Part shown: positions 11,271 to 22,690 of the stretch, in pieces
Layout of the letters: each line of letters starts with the position of its first letter
Position numbering within the stretch: position 1 is the stretch's first letter
NCBI GenBank assembly: GCA_965153355.1
Contig: OZ231126.1
Span: forward strand, 72,230,001-72,294,000
Direction of reading: 5' to 3'
DNA length: 64,000 nucleotides
Origin: Flaccisagitta enflata
Taxonomy: Eukaryota > Chaetognatha > Sagittoidea > Aphragmophora
Notes under the pieces: generated by a model
Databases searched by the model: none
What the model saw: the letters and a program-made list of their open reading frames with translations, nothing else
What the model was told of the DNA's origin: nothing
Program-made: the position numbers and the translations under genes

Positions 11271-13565
11271 GCAAAGCCGCAGATTATTCCTTCACTTAAG
11301 CACGAAAAGAGGAGCAAAAAAAAAAAAAAAAAAAAAATGCGAAGAATGCGAAGAATTGACGTGGATCCGTCTATATTATTCCCCGTATAGTGTGAGAGAC
11401 GCCGTCTTTTTTTCCTTAATTCTTTTCCTTTTATTTCTTTTCATATCGCCGAAGAAAAAACACACTTTTCCCCTATTCTTTCCCAAGAAATCGCGCAGCC
11501 GAGAGTCCGAGTACCAGAGAATTTCCTTTCTCTTTTTTTCTTTTATTTTTCTTTTCAGTCAATGCAGGGCCGACACAATTCAGACTCGTAATTGTTGAAA
11601 TCGTTTTTAACGATGCAACAAGCTGACGTTGCTGTTTATACTTAATAATGAAGGGGTTCCGCATAAATGAAAGATGATCCGTCCAGCGGTAGAATAGAAC
11701 TAGTGGCCGCCGCCAAACCCGTGAACCGCAGGTGCAGTGTAATATGTTCAACAGATCCATCCCGTCATGATGAACAACAAAAAATAATCAAGAGCAATAG
11801 TTACCAGCCCTGACCTAAATAAATAAAAAAAACCCACATATGCAAAAAAAAAGATAAAAAAAAATTTACCCCAGAAAACACCACACAAGCAAAGACCAAA
11901 ACAAAAACAACTACAAAACACCAAAAACACCCAAAATATCAAAAACACAAACAATGCCAAAATAAAACTGCCAAACAAAAACATCAATCCACAAAAAAAC
12001 ACAAAACACAAAAAAACATCATCTAACCAACCAAAATCCACAAAAAAAATAAATAAACAAACAAAAAACAAAAAAAAAAAAAACAAAAAACAAAAGACAA
12101 CAATAATAAAAAAAAACAGTAAAACAAAACAATGAAAAAAAAAAAGAAGGAAGAAAAAAAACGCAGAGTATAAGTGAATTGCTCAATGCAGTTCACAATA
12201 AGCCAAGAATAAGACAAAAGGACGCTAGACAAGGAACACCAAAAAAAAAAATAAAACAAACATGGACAGAGACAGCGTAGACGAGTCCAGCCGAGAAAGA
12301 AAAGGCTTCCAAGAGCGGGGCAAACAAAAACATAGAAATAAACAGAATATCCCTTGACTTGCGCCACTAAGGATTGGTTGATAAAAACAGATGAGTCCGG
12401 ACAGTGATGATGAGGAGTCGAAGTCGTACATCTTAATTTCTTCAGCTTAAATCATGATCGGGCAATGAGATGGGCTCGTAACTTAGTCCAGCGAGATAAG
12501 TCCAAAGGAGCACCGCTTCCTCCATTGGGCCCAAGCCCACGCAGAGCTTATAGAGGCGGGTATGAGATAGGAGCCCAGATAACTGTAAGTCCTACTCACA
12601 GTCCAAGGGGAATCTATTACCGGGTCGACCTGGTGCTAGCCTTGCGCATGGCCGCGTAGCAGGCACTTGTTTCCGGCCTAAGTCTACTGACCTGTGCTTA
12701 CTTGGGTGCTAGCCTTGCGCATAGCCGCGTAGCCGTTCAGCCTCCAATTTAATGGGTCGGTCGCCTAAGGGGGGTGTCTTCCAAAGAACCGGTGCCAGGC
12801 TAGCATTGAGCCATGAGAGAGAGAGAAACATAGAAAGAATCGGAGGATCCGGGAATAAAATAGCATCTCAGAGCCAAATCCCATGATCTAAACCATAGTT
12901 CTAACATCTTCCCAGAGAGGTTTGGCAGGCGGATGGGGTGAAAGCTTAGGGTTACAAAGGGGGGAAGCTGACTGCTTCCCGGCCGATGCACCAATATAAT
13001 AACGGGAAAAAGAGGGGGTCAGTGGAGAATGCCCAAAAGGGAACCAAAAGAGAAAGTCGCCTGCCAAGAAGACCCTGTCAAGCCTAAAGAAGGAAGACCT
13101 AAGAAGGGCCCGCGGGTATAAGTGTCCTACCAAACCTCAGTCTAGGCAAAAGGGAAATATATCAAGACCTAGAATCCTCATGAAATGAGCTGACTTAAGC
13201 AGAGCAAAGGCAACTCGCTGTCATGACTGCTAAAGGGGAAGGGGAAAGACTCAGGGGATGCCCTCTATGCTCTAGGAAACCTGAACACCTGGTCCACCGG
13301 TCCCTATAAATGAGCAGGAGAAGTGAGAGGTGTGTCCTAGGAAGTGGGTGGGGAAGCCTCTGCCAGATGCCAGACCAGAGATGCAAAAGCCAGGAAGGAA
13401 GAGCAGAGCAAAAGGGAAAGATGAGGCAGGTAGCAGAGGAGAGAGAGAGCAACCGCCAATCAGGAGGAAGGAGGAGCTGAGGAGGCAAGGTAGTGAGAGC
13501 CAGAGCCAGAGAGCAGAAGGACCCGTAGCAGTGAGCTAGCTAGAGGCAGAGGTCCCCGTACTACA

Positions 13566-13685
13566 TTTTTTTAGTTTGTTAACTCGTCTTATCGTTAAAT
13601 GATGCATCGTACTTGTCTTTCTTACTTTCGTTTTTAGGTGCGCCATAGCCTCTCTTTAAGAGGCTGTCTGTTAGTCGGTTGGTTG

Positions 13686-13744
<59 letters not shown>

Positions 13745-13872
13745 TGTTTCTCCTCTCTCTCTCCAGTTGTTTCTTTTTTAACCCTGCTATGTCGGTGCGT
13801 CGGTTGGTCAGTCCGTCCGTCCGTCAGTTTGTAACATTGTTGAATTAGAGCCTATAAATTTGTCCTTTTTTT
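13566..13872. other. (GT)n tract and a stem-loop like a family A tail
   Basis: A (GT)n run covers about 13688-13741. At 13636-13672 TTTTAGGTGCGCCAT is followed by an AGCCTCT / AGAGGCT stem, then GTCGGTTGG and later GTCCGTCCGTCC. That order (T run, stem-loop, GTCC tract) is how a minus-strand family A element begins, though the stem sequence is different. No matching head was found. Confidence 0.4.
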
Positions 13873-14381
13873 GGGCAGCGGCCCCAAAGGGCCAATGTCC
13901 TGTAGGACACAGGGGCAAAAATTATGTACGTCCTTCCGTCTGACTGTCTGTCTGTACGTACATCCCCCCCATAGCTTCTCATTGAATAACATGAAGAATA
14001 TACAAAATGCAAACTTCCCATTGAATAACATGAAAAGTCTGCAAATAAGTAAAAAGAGTAAAAAAATGCCAATTTCCCATTGAATAACATGGAAAATTGA
14101 CAAAAAAATAAAAACATGCAAAATTCCAACTGAATAACATATAGAATTGACAAGTGAATGATAAAGTTATGAAATTCCTATTGAATGACATAGAAAATTG
14201 ACATGAAATCAAGTAAATGCTTAACTCCCATTTGAATATCATAGAAAATTTTTGCCCCTGTGGCCTACAGGACATCGGCCCTTTGGGGCCGCTGCCCTGC
14301 TCCCACTCCACATCTTCAGCTAATTACTCCAAGCAGGGCATCGGGTACCGCTGACCATGTGCAATCCTTGGATGACTAGTT
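13873..14381 (-). mobile_element. Family B element with a roughly 50-bp tandem body
   Basis: On the + strand the 3' stem-loop comes first (GGGCAGCGGCCCC, GTCCTGTAGGACACAGGGG), then a short GTCC tract, then a body of CCATTGAATAACAT units. The inverted stem-loop copy and the head, ending GGATGACTAGTT, close it. Body units recur at spacings of 39, 59, 50, 51 and 50 bases. No coding capacity. T runs flank the stem-loop end. Confidence 0.85.
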
Positions 14382-14706
14382 TTCTTTTCAAAAAAAAATT
14401 CTTAATAACTCTCAACAGGGGGCCAGTTTTTTTCAAAACGAGATGCGCTCTCAGCCTTAGAAATTTTAAGTTGTAGCTCGTCCCCTACCAATGTGGCAGC
14501 CCAGTTTCGTTTGACGGAGCTGATTAACCATACCATCATAGTAGACTGCAAAAAAATCAGGCGAGTTTAATACCAAGTGGAACTGCAAAAGAGCTAGCAG
14601 AAACCTGAGAGACAAACCATTGAACCAAACAGCCATATACACCGGTGCAAAGGTGCGTTAAGAATGAACATACTGACCATAGAAAAGCAACAACGTTCTT
14701 GATAAA

Positions 14707-14916
14707 ACAAGGCCGGATACGCGGCTACCCCAGTTGCGTGTGGGTGGGCAGGGGCCGTATTTGAGGTCACATTATCACTTGGGCAGGAGCAGTGAGGCCA
14801 AAGACCGCAAAAACCCAAAAAAAGTAAAGTGTGACGGACGGACTGATGGACCGACGGACGGACGGACCGACGGACCGACAAACCGGGGTGTAGAGTCGCG
14901 TAGCACGCGACTAAAA
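14707..14916 (+). mobile_element. Family A element, short complete copy
   Basis: A clean reference copy: head ACAAGGCCGGATACGCGGC, a CAGTTGCGTGTGGG segment, GGCAGGAGCAGTGAGGCC, then a GGAC/GACC tract at about 14834-14880 and the GAGTCGCGTAGCACGCGACT stem-loop with an A run. It is 210 bp and has no tandem body. No protein is encoded. Confidence 0.88.
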
Positions 14917-14974
14917 ACAAGGCACTTAAGGCAGAACACATGATTGAAGTTCCGCCCTATTGAGCCACTGCCGC

Positions 14975-16318
14975 GCGATTTTAGGGGTTATGGTGTCTTT
15001 GGGGTGTCAGAGGTGGCGATGTAGGTGGGATTTGGGGTGGTTGGGTGGTTGTTTCCTTTGGCCTATATGAATAAACTACTGTGTAGGCGATTTTAGGGGT
15101 TATGGTGTCTTTGGGGTGTCAGAGGTGGCGATGTAGGTGGGATTTGGGGTGGTTGGGTGGTTGTTTCCTTTGGCCTATATGAATAAACTACTGTGTAGGC
15201 GATTTTAGGGGTTATGGTGTCTTTGGGGTGTCAGAGGTGGCGATATAGGTGGGATTTGGGGTGGTTGGGTGGTTGTTTCCTTTGGCCTATATGAATAAAC
15301 TACTGTGTAGGCGATTTTAGGGGTTATGGTGTCTTTGGGGTGTCAGAGGTGGCGATATAGGTGGGATTTGGGGTGGTTGGGTGGTTGTTTCCTTTGGCCT
15401 AAGATATGAATAAACTACTGTGTAGGCGATTTTAGGGGTTATGGTGTCTTTGGGGTGTCAGAGGTGGCGATATAGGTGGGATTTGGGGTGGTTGGGTGGT
15501 TGCTTCCTTTGGCCTATATGAATAAACTACTGTGTAGGCAATTTTAGGGGTTATGGTGTCTTTGGGGTGTCAGAGGTGGCGATATAGGTGGGATTTGGGG
15601 TGGTTGGGTGGTTGTTTCCTTTGGCCTATATGAATAAACTACTGTGTAGGCGATTTTAGGGGTTATGGTGTCTTTGGGGTGTCAGAGGTGGCAATATAGG
15701 TGGGATTTGGGGTGGATGGGTGGTTGTTTCCTTTGGCCTATATGAATAAACTACTGTGTAGGCGATTTTAGGGGTTATGGTGTCTTTGGGGTGTCAGAGG
15801 TGGCGATATAGGTGGGATTTGGGGTGGTTGGGTGGTTGTTTCCTTTGGCCTATATGAATAAACTACTGTGTAGGCGATTTAAGGGGTTATGGTGTCTTTG
15901 GGGTGTCAGAGGTGGCGATATAGGTGGGATTTGGGGTGGTTGGGTGGTTGTTTCCTTTGGCCTATATGAATAAACTACTGTGGAGGCGATTTTAGGGGTT
16001 ATGGTGTCTTTGGGGTGTCAGAGGTGGCGATATAGGTGGGATTTGGGGTGGTTGGGTGGTTGTTTCCTTTGGCCTATATGAATAAACTACTGTGTAGGCG
16101 ATTTTAGGGGTTATGGTGTCTTTGGGGTGTCAGAGGTGGCGATATAGGTGGGATTTGGGGTGGTTGGGTGGTTGTTTCCTTTGGCCTATATGAATAAACT
16201 ACTGTGTAGGCGATTTTAGGGGTTATGGTGTCTTTGGGGTGTCAGAGGTGGCGATATAGGTGGGATTTGGGGTGGTTGGGTGGTTGTTTCCTTTGGCCTA
16301 TATGAATAAACTACTGTG
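14975..16318. repeat. 112-bp satellite, 12 copies
   Basis: Units start GCGATTTTAGGGG and end ACTACTGTGTAG. Starts at 14975, 15087 and 15199 give a 112-bp period, and the span fits 12 units. Copies differ by isolated substitutions (GATGTAGG against GATATAGG in the first two units) and one 3-bp insertion near 15400. The + strand is G-rich, with several GGG and GGGG runs per unit. No gene. Confidence 0.95.
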
Positions 16319-17230
16319 TGCCGGGCTCTTGTTCTACCTCTTCACTTCATCGCTGCAACTTCATGCAGAACAACGGTAACCACTGACCACATCCTTGCAT
16401 GACTGGATGAAATTTAGCTCAGGAGTCAGAAGCCTCGCGCAGTATAAAATTTTTTGCCGGTTTTTGCCGGAGTGCCGACGATTACCTGCATCTATTTTCG
16501 TAACGTCTTGACCGCGCCCAAAACCTTTTTTCCTGAATTCATGCAAATTGTTTCCTTTGCATTTATTGATGTCATAAATCCAGAGAGTTTTTCATTTTTT
16601 TTATGGAGTCCATGAAATCCTCGTTATGAATGTTTTCTGCAATATGAGCTTTTCAGTCGCTGGCTAAGCAACTCAATAAGAGGGTCCCTTGGTAGGTCCG
16701 AAGATCCTGAATGTCGCAAAATTGGCTGTGTTTGACTGATTTTCAAGCATTAAGGCCCCTGCCCGCCAAAATTACAGCCCCGCCTACCTACGTAGTGCCT
16801 CTGCCAAATCGCATTATTGCCCCTGCCCCCACCCCCCCCCCCGCCAGCGACTGCTTGTTGGCCATGTATCTGGCCTTGTTAGAGAAAAAAAAGGGGACTA
16901 AGAAAGTAATGAGCAGACAAAAAATTTACCACGGAAATTAGAACAAAACAAAGAAATTGGAGGACAATGAAAACGAAAAAAGAAAATTGAGGAAGAAAAA
17001 TAGAAATATAGAAAGAAAGTAACAAAGGCAGTAGTATTACATCACTGGGTCTGACCACTACAAAGAGTATGTATGGATGAACTTGTGACTAAGTAATAAA
17101 TGAATTGAGACAAATCTTGCAACCATCGTAGTTATCCACCAACTGCAACTTTTCACATTAGGGCGTCACTCTGAAATTCATGCAAAGATTCTTCAATTTG
17201 AATTAAGTCGTCAAACTCATCATGCTTTTT
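16319..17230. other. Non-repetitive interval, no gene seen
   Basis: Ordinary AT-rich sequence with short frames on both strands, none recognisable and none with convincing splice sites. A C-rich patch at about 16820-16845 is the only notable composition. Confidence 0.5.
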
Positions 17231-17732
17231 GGGCAGCGGCCCCATATGTCGGTCTGTCCATATGTCCGTCCGTCCTCCCCCCCAAAAAAAAGCTTCTCAA
17301 GCCTAAGATTCCCATGGAGAATTGACAAAATGCAATAAAATGACATAGAAATTCTTCAAAAAAAATACAAAAACACAAATCTCCCATCGATTGACATGGA
17401 AAATTGACAGAAAAATGAAGAAAATCCAAAATTCTTAATGGGTACTATGGAAAATTGACAAAAAAACTGATGAAAATGTGAAATTCTCATTTAGTAACAT
17501 GGTAAGTTGACAAGAAATTGAAAAAATGCAAAAATTTTCATTAAATATCATGGAACATTGCCACAAAGGCCTCCAATAGACCCTCTCAGGATCAACAGAA
17601 TTTCACCCCTGTATATTACAGGACATCGACCCTTTGAGGCCGCTGCCCTACTCTCACACCATTTCTTCAGCTGATCACTCCAAGCAGGGCATCAGGTACA
17701 ACCAACCATGAGCAATCCTTGGAAGACTTGTT
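17231..17732 (-). mobile_element. Family B element
   Basis: Starts with GGGCAGCGGCCCC after a T run. GTCC-type repeats follow, then TTGACATGGAAAATTGAC body units. It closes with ACAGGACATCGACCCTTTGAGGCCGCTGCCC and the head. The left stem arm is partly deleted (CCCCATATGTCGG), so the copy is damaged. Confidence 0.82.
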
Positions 17733-18505
17733 TATTTTTGACCTTCTTTGTAACATCCCTCTCAAAATTAAACGAACTGGGAAAGTGACCAAAATTGAGA
17801 GTAAAAATGCATTAAGAGGGCTGAAATTTGACACAGAGATAGCTCAAATGTAGTATTTTCGCAAACCGAGGCCAAATAGAGCATTCGCACTAGTTTGGGG
17901 CCCTGATTGTGTGCTATGTCAAAAATGTGGTGGGAGATTTTGACTGATTATGACAAAAAATCTTCTTATAAGAAAACGGCATAAACTTAGTTATTTTTTT
18001 CCATATGAGTGGGGAGAAAACTACCATTCCCGAGTTGTTATATAACTAACAAGCAACAATGACACATTGGGAGTAAGAAACAGCCCTGCAAAGTGATCGA
18101 ATCCCTTGACAAATAGGTTGGTTTCACTGGTCAATTTGGAGTTTCCATCAAAAAGACAGTAGCATGATATCAATCAAAAAAAGAGATTGGGAGCCATTGG
18201 CTGATATTCTTTGGACAATTTTTGTAAGACCCTGCTGAAAATTACATATCCTAAAGTTACCTTAACACTCAGACTCTTCATAAGTAATTCATAAAGCATT
18301 TACAGACTAGCTCTGATCCCAGTTCGCCTAATTATATCTGTCGATCTTAGTCAGTCTTTGTATCTTTCCTCCTGTCTGTGTGTTTATCAGTCAAAGTGTT
18401 GTTTTCAACGGTTGGTTGATCTGTAAGCTAGGACTTTGTCTTTGTCTCTGACTATTGCTGTTTATCTCTGTTTCTGTCTCTCTCTGTCTGTTTGTGTTTC
18501 TGTGT
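17733..18505. other. Non-repetitive AT-rich interval
   Basis: No gene, RNA or element end was identified between the family B copy and the TG tract. Confidence 0.5.
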
Positions 18506-18508
18506 GTT

Positions 18509-18606
<98 letters not shown>

Positions 18607-18636
18607 TGTGTGTGTGTGTGTGTGTCTCTCTCTCTC

Positions 18637-18712
<76 letters not shown>
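18506..18712. repeat. (TG)n then (TC)n microsatellite
   Basis: About 115 bp of TG are followed at 18625 by about 87 bp of TC with CTCG variants. Cys-Val and Ser-Leu frames here are artefacts. A GA tract of similar length lies 150 bp to the right, so the TC and GA arms could pair. Confidence 0.96.
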
Positions 18713-18862
18713 ATGGCAACAATTTCAAAAAAGAAGTTTCTTAGCATGCCGGGAAATAAACAGCCATTTTACTGCAAAGGTAAAAAACGCCAAAAAGAAG
18801 AAGAGAGAGTGAATTAAAGAAAACGACCAAAATAAGTAGGCCTGTCTCGAGTCAAAGAATGA

Positions 18863-18877
18863 AAGAGAGAGAGAGAA

Positions 18878-18974
<97 letters not shown>
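18863..18974. repeat. (GA)n microsatellite
   Basis: About 110 bp of GA with a few AAAG interruptions. It is complementary to the TC tract ending at 18712. Confidence 0.96.
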
Positions 18975-19071
18975 TTGACGTTTCGCAGAACTCATTCCGT
19001 CAATCGGGCGCCGTCGTAAAGAGGCGTGGGCGGTAATGAAAGAAGAGAAGTCAAGCATCCAGAGTTGAAAG

Positions 19072-19160
19072 GAGGTGGGGTAGTAGGAGGAGAAGGTGGG
19101 GGAGGAGGAGTAGGAGGAGAAGGTGGGGGAGGAGGAGTAGGAGGAGAAGGTGGGGGAAGT
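19072..19160 (+). repeat. 27-bp G-rich minisatellite
   Basis: About three units of GTAGGAGGAGAAGGTGGGGG plus GAGGAGGA. The strand has many GG and GGGGG runs and could form G-quadruplexes. The Gly/Val/Glu frame is a by-product. Confidence 0.88.
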
Positions 19161-19910
19161 GGGGCCGAAAAAAATTGTGTTTTGGGGGGTGGTAGTGAAG
19201 TTGTTTGTAAGAAGCCATGAAAGGGCGTTGGCAATGGGCAAATGTGAAAAGGAGAAAAGATAACGCGAAAATGAAAGTGCAACGGGGTAAGGGTTTGAGG
19301 ACAGCGTGAATGAAAACATCATAACGTGAGGTGGAGGTTAGAGAGGTGTTTATTTAGAGAAAGATTTGGAAAACTTGGTGGATAATTCTGATGGCTTGAT
19401 CAATAAAACTAGTCGCCCAAAGGCAATATTAGGTCACCAATATCCGCTGCCCCTTTCTTTTATGATGGGATGAGAGGATGCAAGGCAATAAGCCTAAAGT
19501 GGACAAAGTCCCGTAGATACGAGGGGATTTTCATTCACTTGGATGTCCCTTGTCGTTGGTCAATGGACAAAGCAACAAAGTGTTACATCGTAGAATAGGA
19601 CGGCGTAGGTATAGGTATATCGAATGGAGCGCCATGTGATGAATAACTTGAGAAATTGGTGAGTAAGAGAGCAAGGCGGATATTATTGAAAGACCGACGT
19701 GGCTAGATGTTGAGGGAACGCCAAGTTAGTAGAATAAGTGATAGTTCATTGGTTATCTTAATATCTTTGAAGGATGGCGTAGCTTAATAAGCAACCATAA
19801 TGGCGTAGCTTGATAGGAGGGCTTAATAGCGTATCATCATTATCATGGTAAATTGGTTATGATGAGTGCGGGTTAATCTTCAAACTGCCGCAAAGATCCT
19901 CCAACGCTAA
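19161..19910. other. Interval without a gene
   Basis: Moderate GC, no repeat and no recognisable frame. The phrase ATGGCGTAGCTT occurs twice near 19775-19810, a very short local duplication. Confidence 0.45.
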
Positions 19911-20107
19911 AACAAGGCCAGATACACGGCAATCCCAGTCGCGAGCGGGTGGGCAGGGGCTGTATTTGAGGTCACTTGATCATTCAGGCAGGAGCAGTGA
20001 GGCCAAAGACTGCAAAAAGCCAAAAAAAGTGAAGTTTGACGGAAGGACGGATGGATGGATGGACCAAAAAAAGTGGAGTGTAGAGTCGCGTAGCACGCGA
20101 CTAAAAA
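19911..20107 (+). mobile_element. Family A element, short copy
   Basis: Head AACAAGGCCAGATACACGGC, CAGTCGCGAGCGGGTGGG, GGCAGGAGCAGTGAGGCC, a GGAT/GGAC tract at about 20038-20062, then the GAGTCGCGTAGCACGCGACT stem-loop and A run. At 197 bp it is nearly colinear with 14707-14916. Confidence 0.88.
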
Positions 20108-20266
20108 TGCGAATGGTTTCTCGCCTCGAAATGAGTATCAGATCAGCTGGTTGAGGTAATGGATTGAGAATGTTTCTGACGAGGGTTAGTTAATGGAACG
20201 AAGCGAAACAAGGCCGGATACACGGAAGGAGAGTCGTAGATGGTTGGGCTGCAGTAGTAATAGCAG

Positions 20267-21443
20267 CCCAAAGGCAGTAAGTGGTCAGCGGTACCCGTGC
20301 CCTGCTTGAGTAGGAAATGATGAAGGTTGAGAGGGAGCAGGGCAGCGGCCCCGAAGGGGACGAAGTCCTGTAGAACACAGGGGGAATCTGTCTGTCTGTC
20401 CATCCGTTTGTCTGTCCGTCCGTCCTGTTTGCCTTCCTTCTGTCCAGGATGCCCTGTTATTCAAATTTTCATTGAATATCAAGGAGAACTGACAAAAGGC
20501 AGAATATGGACAATGGTACCCTTGCCATTTTTGTATAGTTTGTAGGTTAAGTTGAGGCAGGAGCAGGCCAGGATCTGGGTCTCTGAGGCCAGAATCTGGG
20601 TCTCAGAGACCAATTTCTTGGTCTCAGAGGCAAGGATTTCAGTTTCTGAGGTCAGGATTTGGTCCTCTGAGAGGCTGGATTTAGGTGCTAAGGCCAGCAC
20701 CTAGGTCTTGGAGGTCAGAATCTGGGTCCCAAAGGTCAGGATCTGGGTCTCTAAGGCTTGGATGTGGGTTTTTGGAGCCAGAATCTAAGTTTATGGGGCC
20801 AAGATGATAGAACTCAGGCCAGAATTCAGGTTTTCTAGCCAGATAAGGCCCATTTTACCGGGTCTTAGGCCATTTTGCCTGGATCTGGCCAATTTTGGGA
20901 TTTGGACCATTTTGCTTGGATTTGGGCCATACAGTTTGGGGGCTAAGGAGACAAAGCCGAGGGTGGGGGGGGGGATGGGGGTAGAGGTGGGGGAAATGCA
21001 CTTGAGTCAACAGATCAAGTTGCAGGTGAAAGAAATGTCATAATATGATAAGAATGAATAGTATGCCAAGTTTCAGGGCCTTTGGAACAGTTTTAGCCTA
21101 GCCCTCCACCCCCCTCCTGCCCCATTATAAAAGATAGGAAACTTTTGAGGCCAAACTCATTCCTATACATTTTCTATGAGAAATCAGGGGGGTGGAGGGC
21201 TAGGCTGAAACTGTTCCAAAGGCCCTGAAACTTGGCAGACTATCTATTCTTATCATATTATGACATTTCCTTCACCTGCAACTTTATCTGTTGACTAAGG
21301 TGCATTTCCCCCACCCCTAATGGACGGACGGACGGACGGACGGACGGACGGACGGACGGACAGACGGACGGACGGACGGACGGACGGACGGACAGATTCC
21401 CCCTGTGTTCCACAGGACTTTGTCCCCTTCGGGGCCGCTGCCC
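20267..21443 (+). mobile_element. Family B element, long, inside family A
   Basis: Head-like AGTGGTCAGCGGTACCCGT and both stem-loop arms are present (GGCAGCGGCCCCGAAGGGG left; CCCCTTCGGGGCCGCTGCCC right). The body holds about 20 diverged units of GAGGCCAGAATCTGGGTCT type (20545-20970), a long inverted repeat (20983-21318), and a GGAC tract (about 21320-21393) just before the 3' stem-loop. Non-coding. Confidence 0.82.
20983..21318. repeat. Long inverted repeat within the family B body
   Basis: The arm AGGTGGGGGAAATGCA...CCTCCACCCCCCT pairs with AGGGGGGTGGAGG...TGCATTTCCCCCACC. Each arm is about 135-140 bp and the loop about 60 bp. Pairing is close to continuous by eye, with a few mismatches. 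Confidence 0.9.
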
Positions 21444-21536
21444 AATACAAAAACCGCTCGCAATTTAGAAATGTGACGGACAAACGGACAGACCAACCCA
21501 CACGACAAGGTGCAGAGTCGCGTGTCCGCGACTAAA

Positions 21537-21977
21537 ACAAGTCATCCAAGGATTTCACATGGTCAGCGGTACCCGATGCCCTGCTTGGAGTGATAGCTAA
21601 AGAAGTGGAGTGAGAGCAGGGCAGCGGCCCCAAAGGGCCGATGTCCTGTAGGATACAGGGGTGAATTTTCATACGTCCTGAGAGGGCATATTTGAGGCCT
21701 TTGGAGCAATTTTCCATGATATTCAATGGGAGTTTTGCATTTTTAACAATTTCTCATCAATTTGCCATGTTATTCAATGATAAATTCACATTTTTTTCAT
21801 TTTTCACCAATTTCCAATGTTATTCAATGGGAAGTTCGTATCTTATTAATATCCCATGTTATTCAATAGGGATTGAGGCTTGAGAAGCTTTGGGGGGGGA
21901 CAGAAGGACGGATGGACGGACGTATGGAAATTCACCCCTGTGTCCTACAGGACATCGGCCCTTTGGGGCCGCTGCCC
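21537..21977 (+). mobile_element. Family B element, complete reference copy
   Basis: Begins directly at the A run of the preceding family A tail: head ACAAGTCATCCAAGGATTTC, GGTCAGCGGTACCCGATGCC, left stem-loop arm, ATGTTATTCAATGG body units at spacings of 51, 50 and 39 bases, a GGAC tract at 21901-21930, then the right arm ending GGCCGCTGCCC and AAAAA. It shows the family's asymmetry: head on one side only, GGAC tract next to the 3' stem-loop. Confidence 0.88.
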
Positions 21978-22604
21978 AAAAAGGGCGTCAAGATGACTTC
22001 AGCGGAACCGACTTGAAACCGACCTCAGCGGCGTGAAAGGAAAAATAACATACAAATTGCAAAGATGCAACAAGGAGTTTGCAACAACCTTATTCGCGTC
22101 CAGGGAGGAGTGGTGATAAATTGTCGCGCTTTGAATGTCCAACTCTTTGTTATCAAAATATGTTTTGTTACGCTCTCTTAATTAGATACGCCTTGTAAAG
22201 CTTGTTGATCATTATCAAATATGCCATGTCCATGAAAAATAAAGAATCAGAAGTATTCAAAGTGATCATTTTGTAATTCCTCTCTATTCACAGTAAACGA
22301 CATCATAACTTGGTATGATATAAATGGTTTTATGCAAAGAGCGTGGCAAATGAAATGTGATAGATATCGTTAGCGTTAGAATTGAAGATGCGCAACTTTC
22401 AGAGTCACAGAAATGAAAAGAACATCGAGAAGGGATACTTCTTGTTTGTTTTTTTCTTTAGAAACTCTGAAAACTTTAGAAACTCTGAAAACTCTGTAAA
22501 CCATTTACTTTTCTCGGTAAGAATTAAAGATAAGTAGTAGTAGTGACCTATTAAGAAATCCATGATGAATCACTCAAACAAATTGACTGCGTAATCACAA
22601 AAGA
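21978..22604. other. Interval with no supported gene
   Basis: A 38-codon open stretch (22000-22116, ending TGGTGA) reads like ordinary protein (QRNRLETDLSGVKGK...) but is opened by a stop codon and has no clear splice acceptor. It is recorded as a possible exon remnant only. Confidence 0.4.
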
Positions 22605-22690
22605 AACAAGGCCAGACACATGGCAAGACAGTCGGGGATGGTTGGGCAGGGGCCGTATTGCAAAAACTGCTCGCAATTAAGGTTGGGAGT
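22605..22690 (+). mobile_element. Family A head, 3' truncated
   Basis: AACAAGGCCAGACACATGGC and TTGGGCAGGGGCCGTATTGC match the family A head and middle. The sequence then departs after CTGCTCGCAATTAAG, and no tail follows. Confidence 0.65.

Larger units (their letters stand above)
6511..12994. other. T-poor internal region without genes
   Basis: From about 7,540 to 12,330 the + strand is strikingly poor in T (long A/G and A/C runs), apart from a T-rich island at about 11,400-11,560. Long minus-strand frames rich in Phe, Leu and Ser come from this skew. At 12,631 and 12,709 the motif GTGCTAGCCTTGCGCAT followed by GCCGCGTAG occurs twice. A purine run (ACAAAGGGGGGAAG) sits about 30 bp before the right direct repeat and could be a displaced polypurine tract. 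Confidence 0.6.
5940..13565. mobile_element. Putative non-coding LTR-like element (7.6 kb)
   Basis: Two direct repeats (5940-6510 and 12995-13565) that differ at one base, as far as I can see, bound a 6.5-kb internal region. Five T residues lie both before the left repeat and after the right one, which could be a 5-bp target duplication but could also be chance in T runs. No gag, protease, reverse transcriptase or integrase is visible inside. The repeats start TATAATAACGGG and end GTACTACA, not the usual TG...CA, and no tRNA primer site follows the left repeat. It could be a large LTR-element derivative without genes (LARD), or two copies of another repeat. Confidence 0.45.
20207..21537 (+). 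mobile_element. Family A element carrying a family B insertion
   Basis: The head AACAAGGCCGGATACACGG is at 20207. The expected A middle and tail (AAAAACCGCTCGCAATTT, then AACGGACAGACC, then GTCGCGTGTCCGCGAC and an A run) do not appear until 21447-21537. A whole family B element occupies 20267-21443. Order of events: A inserted first, B later. Confidence 0.8.

Noticed and set aside
14975-16318. CRISPR-like array
   Set aside because: Units are 112 bp, head to tail, with no unique spacers; it is a satellite in an animal genome.
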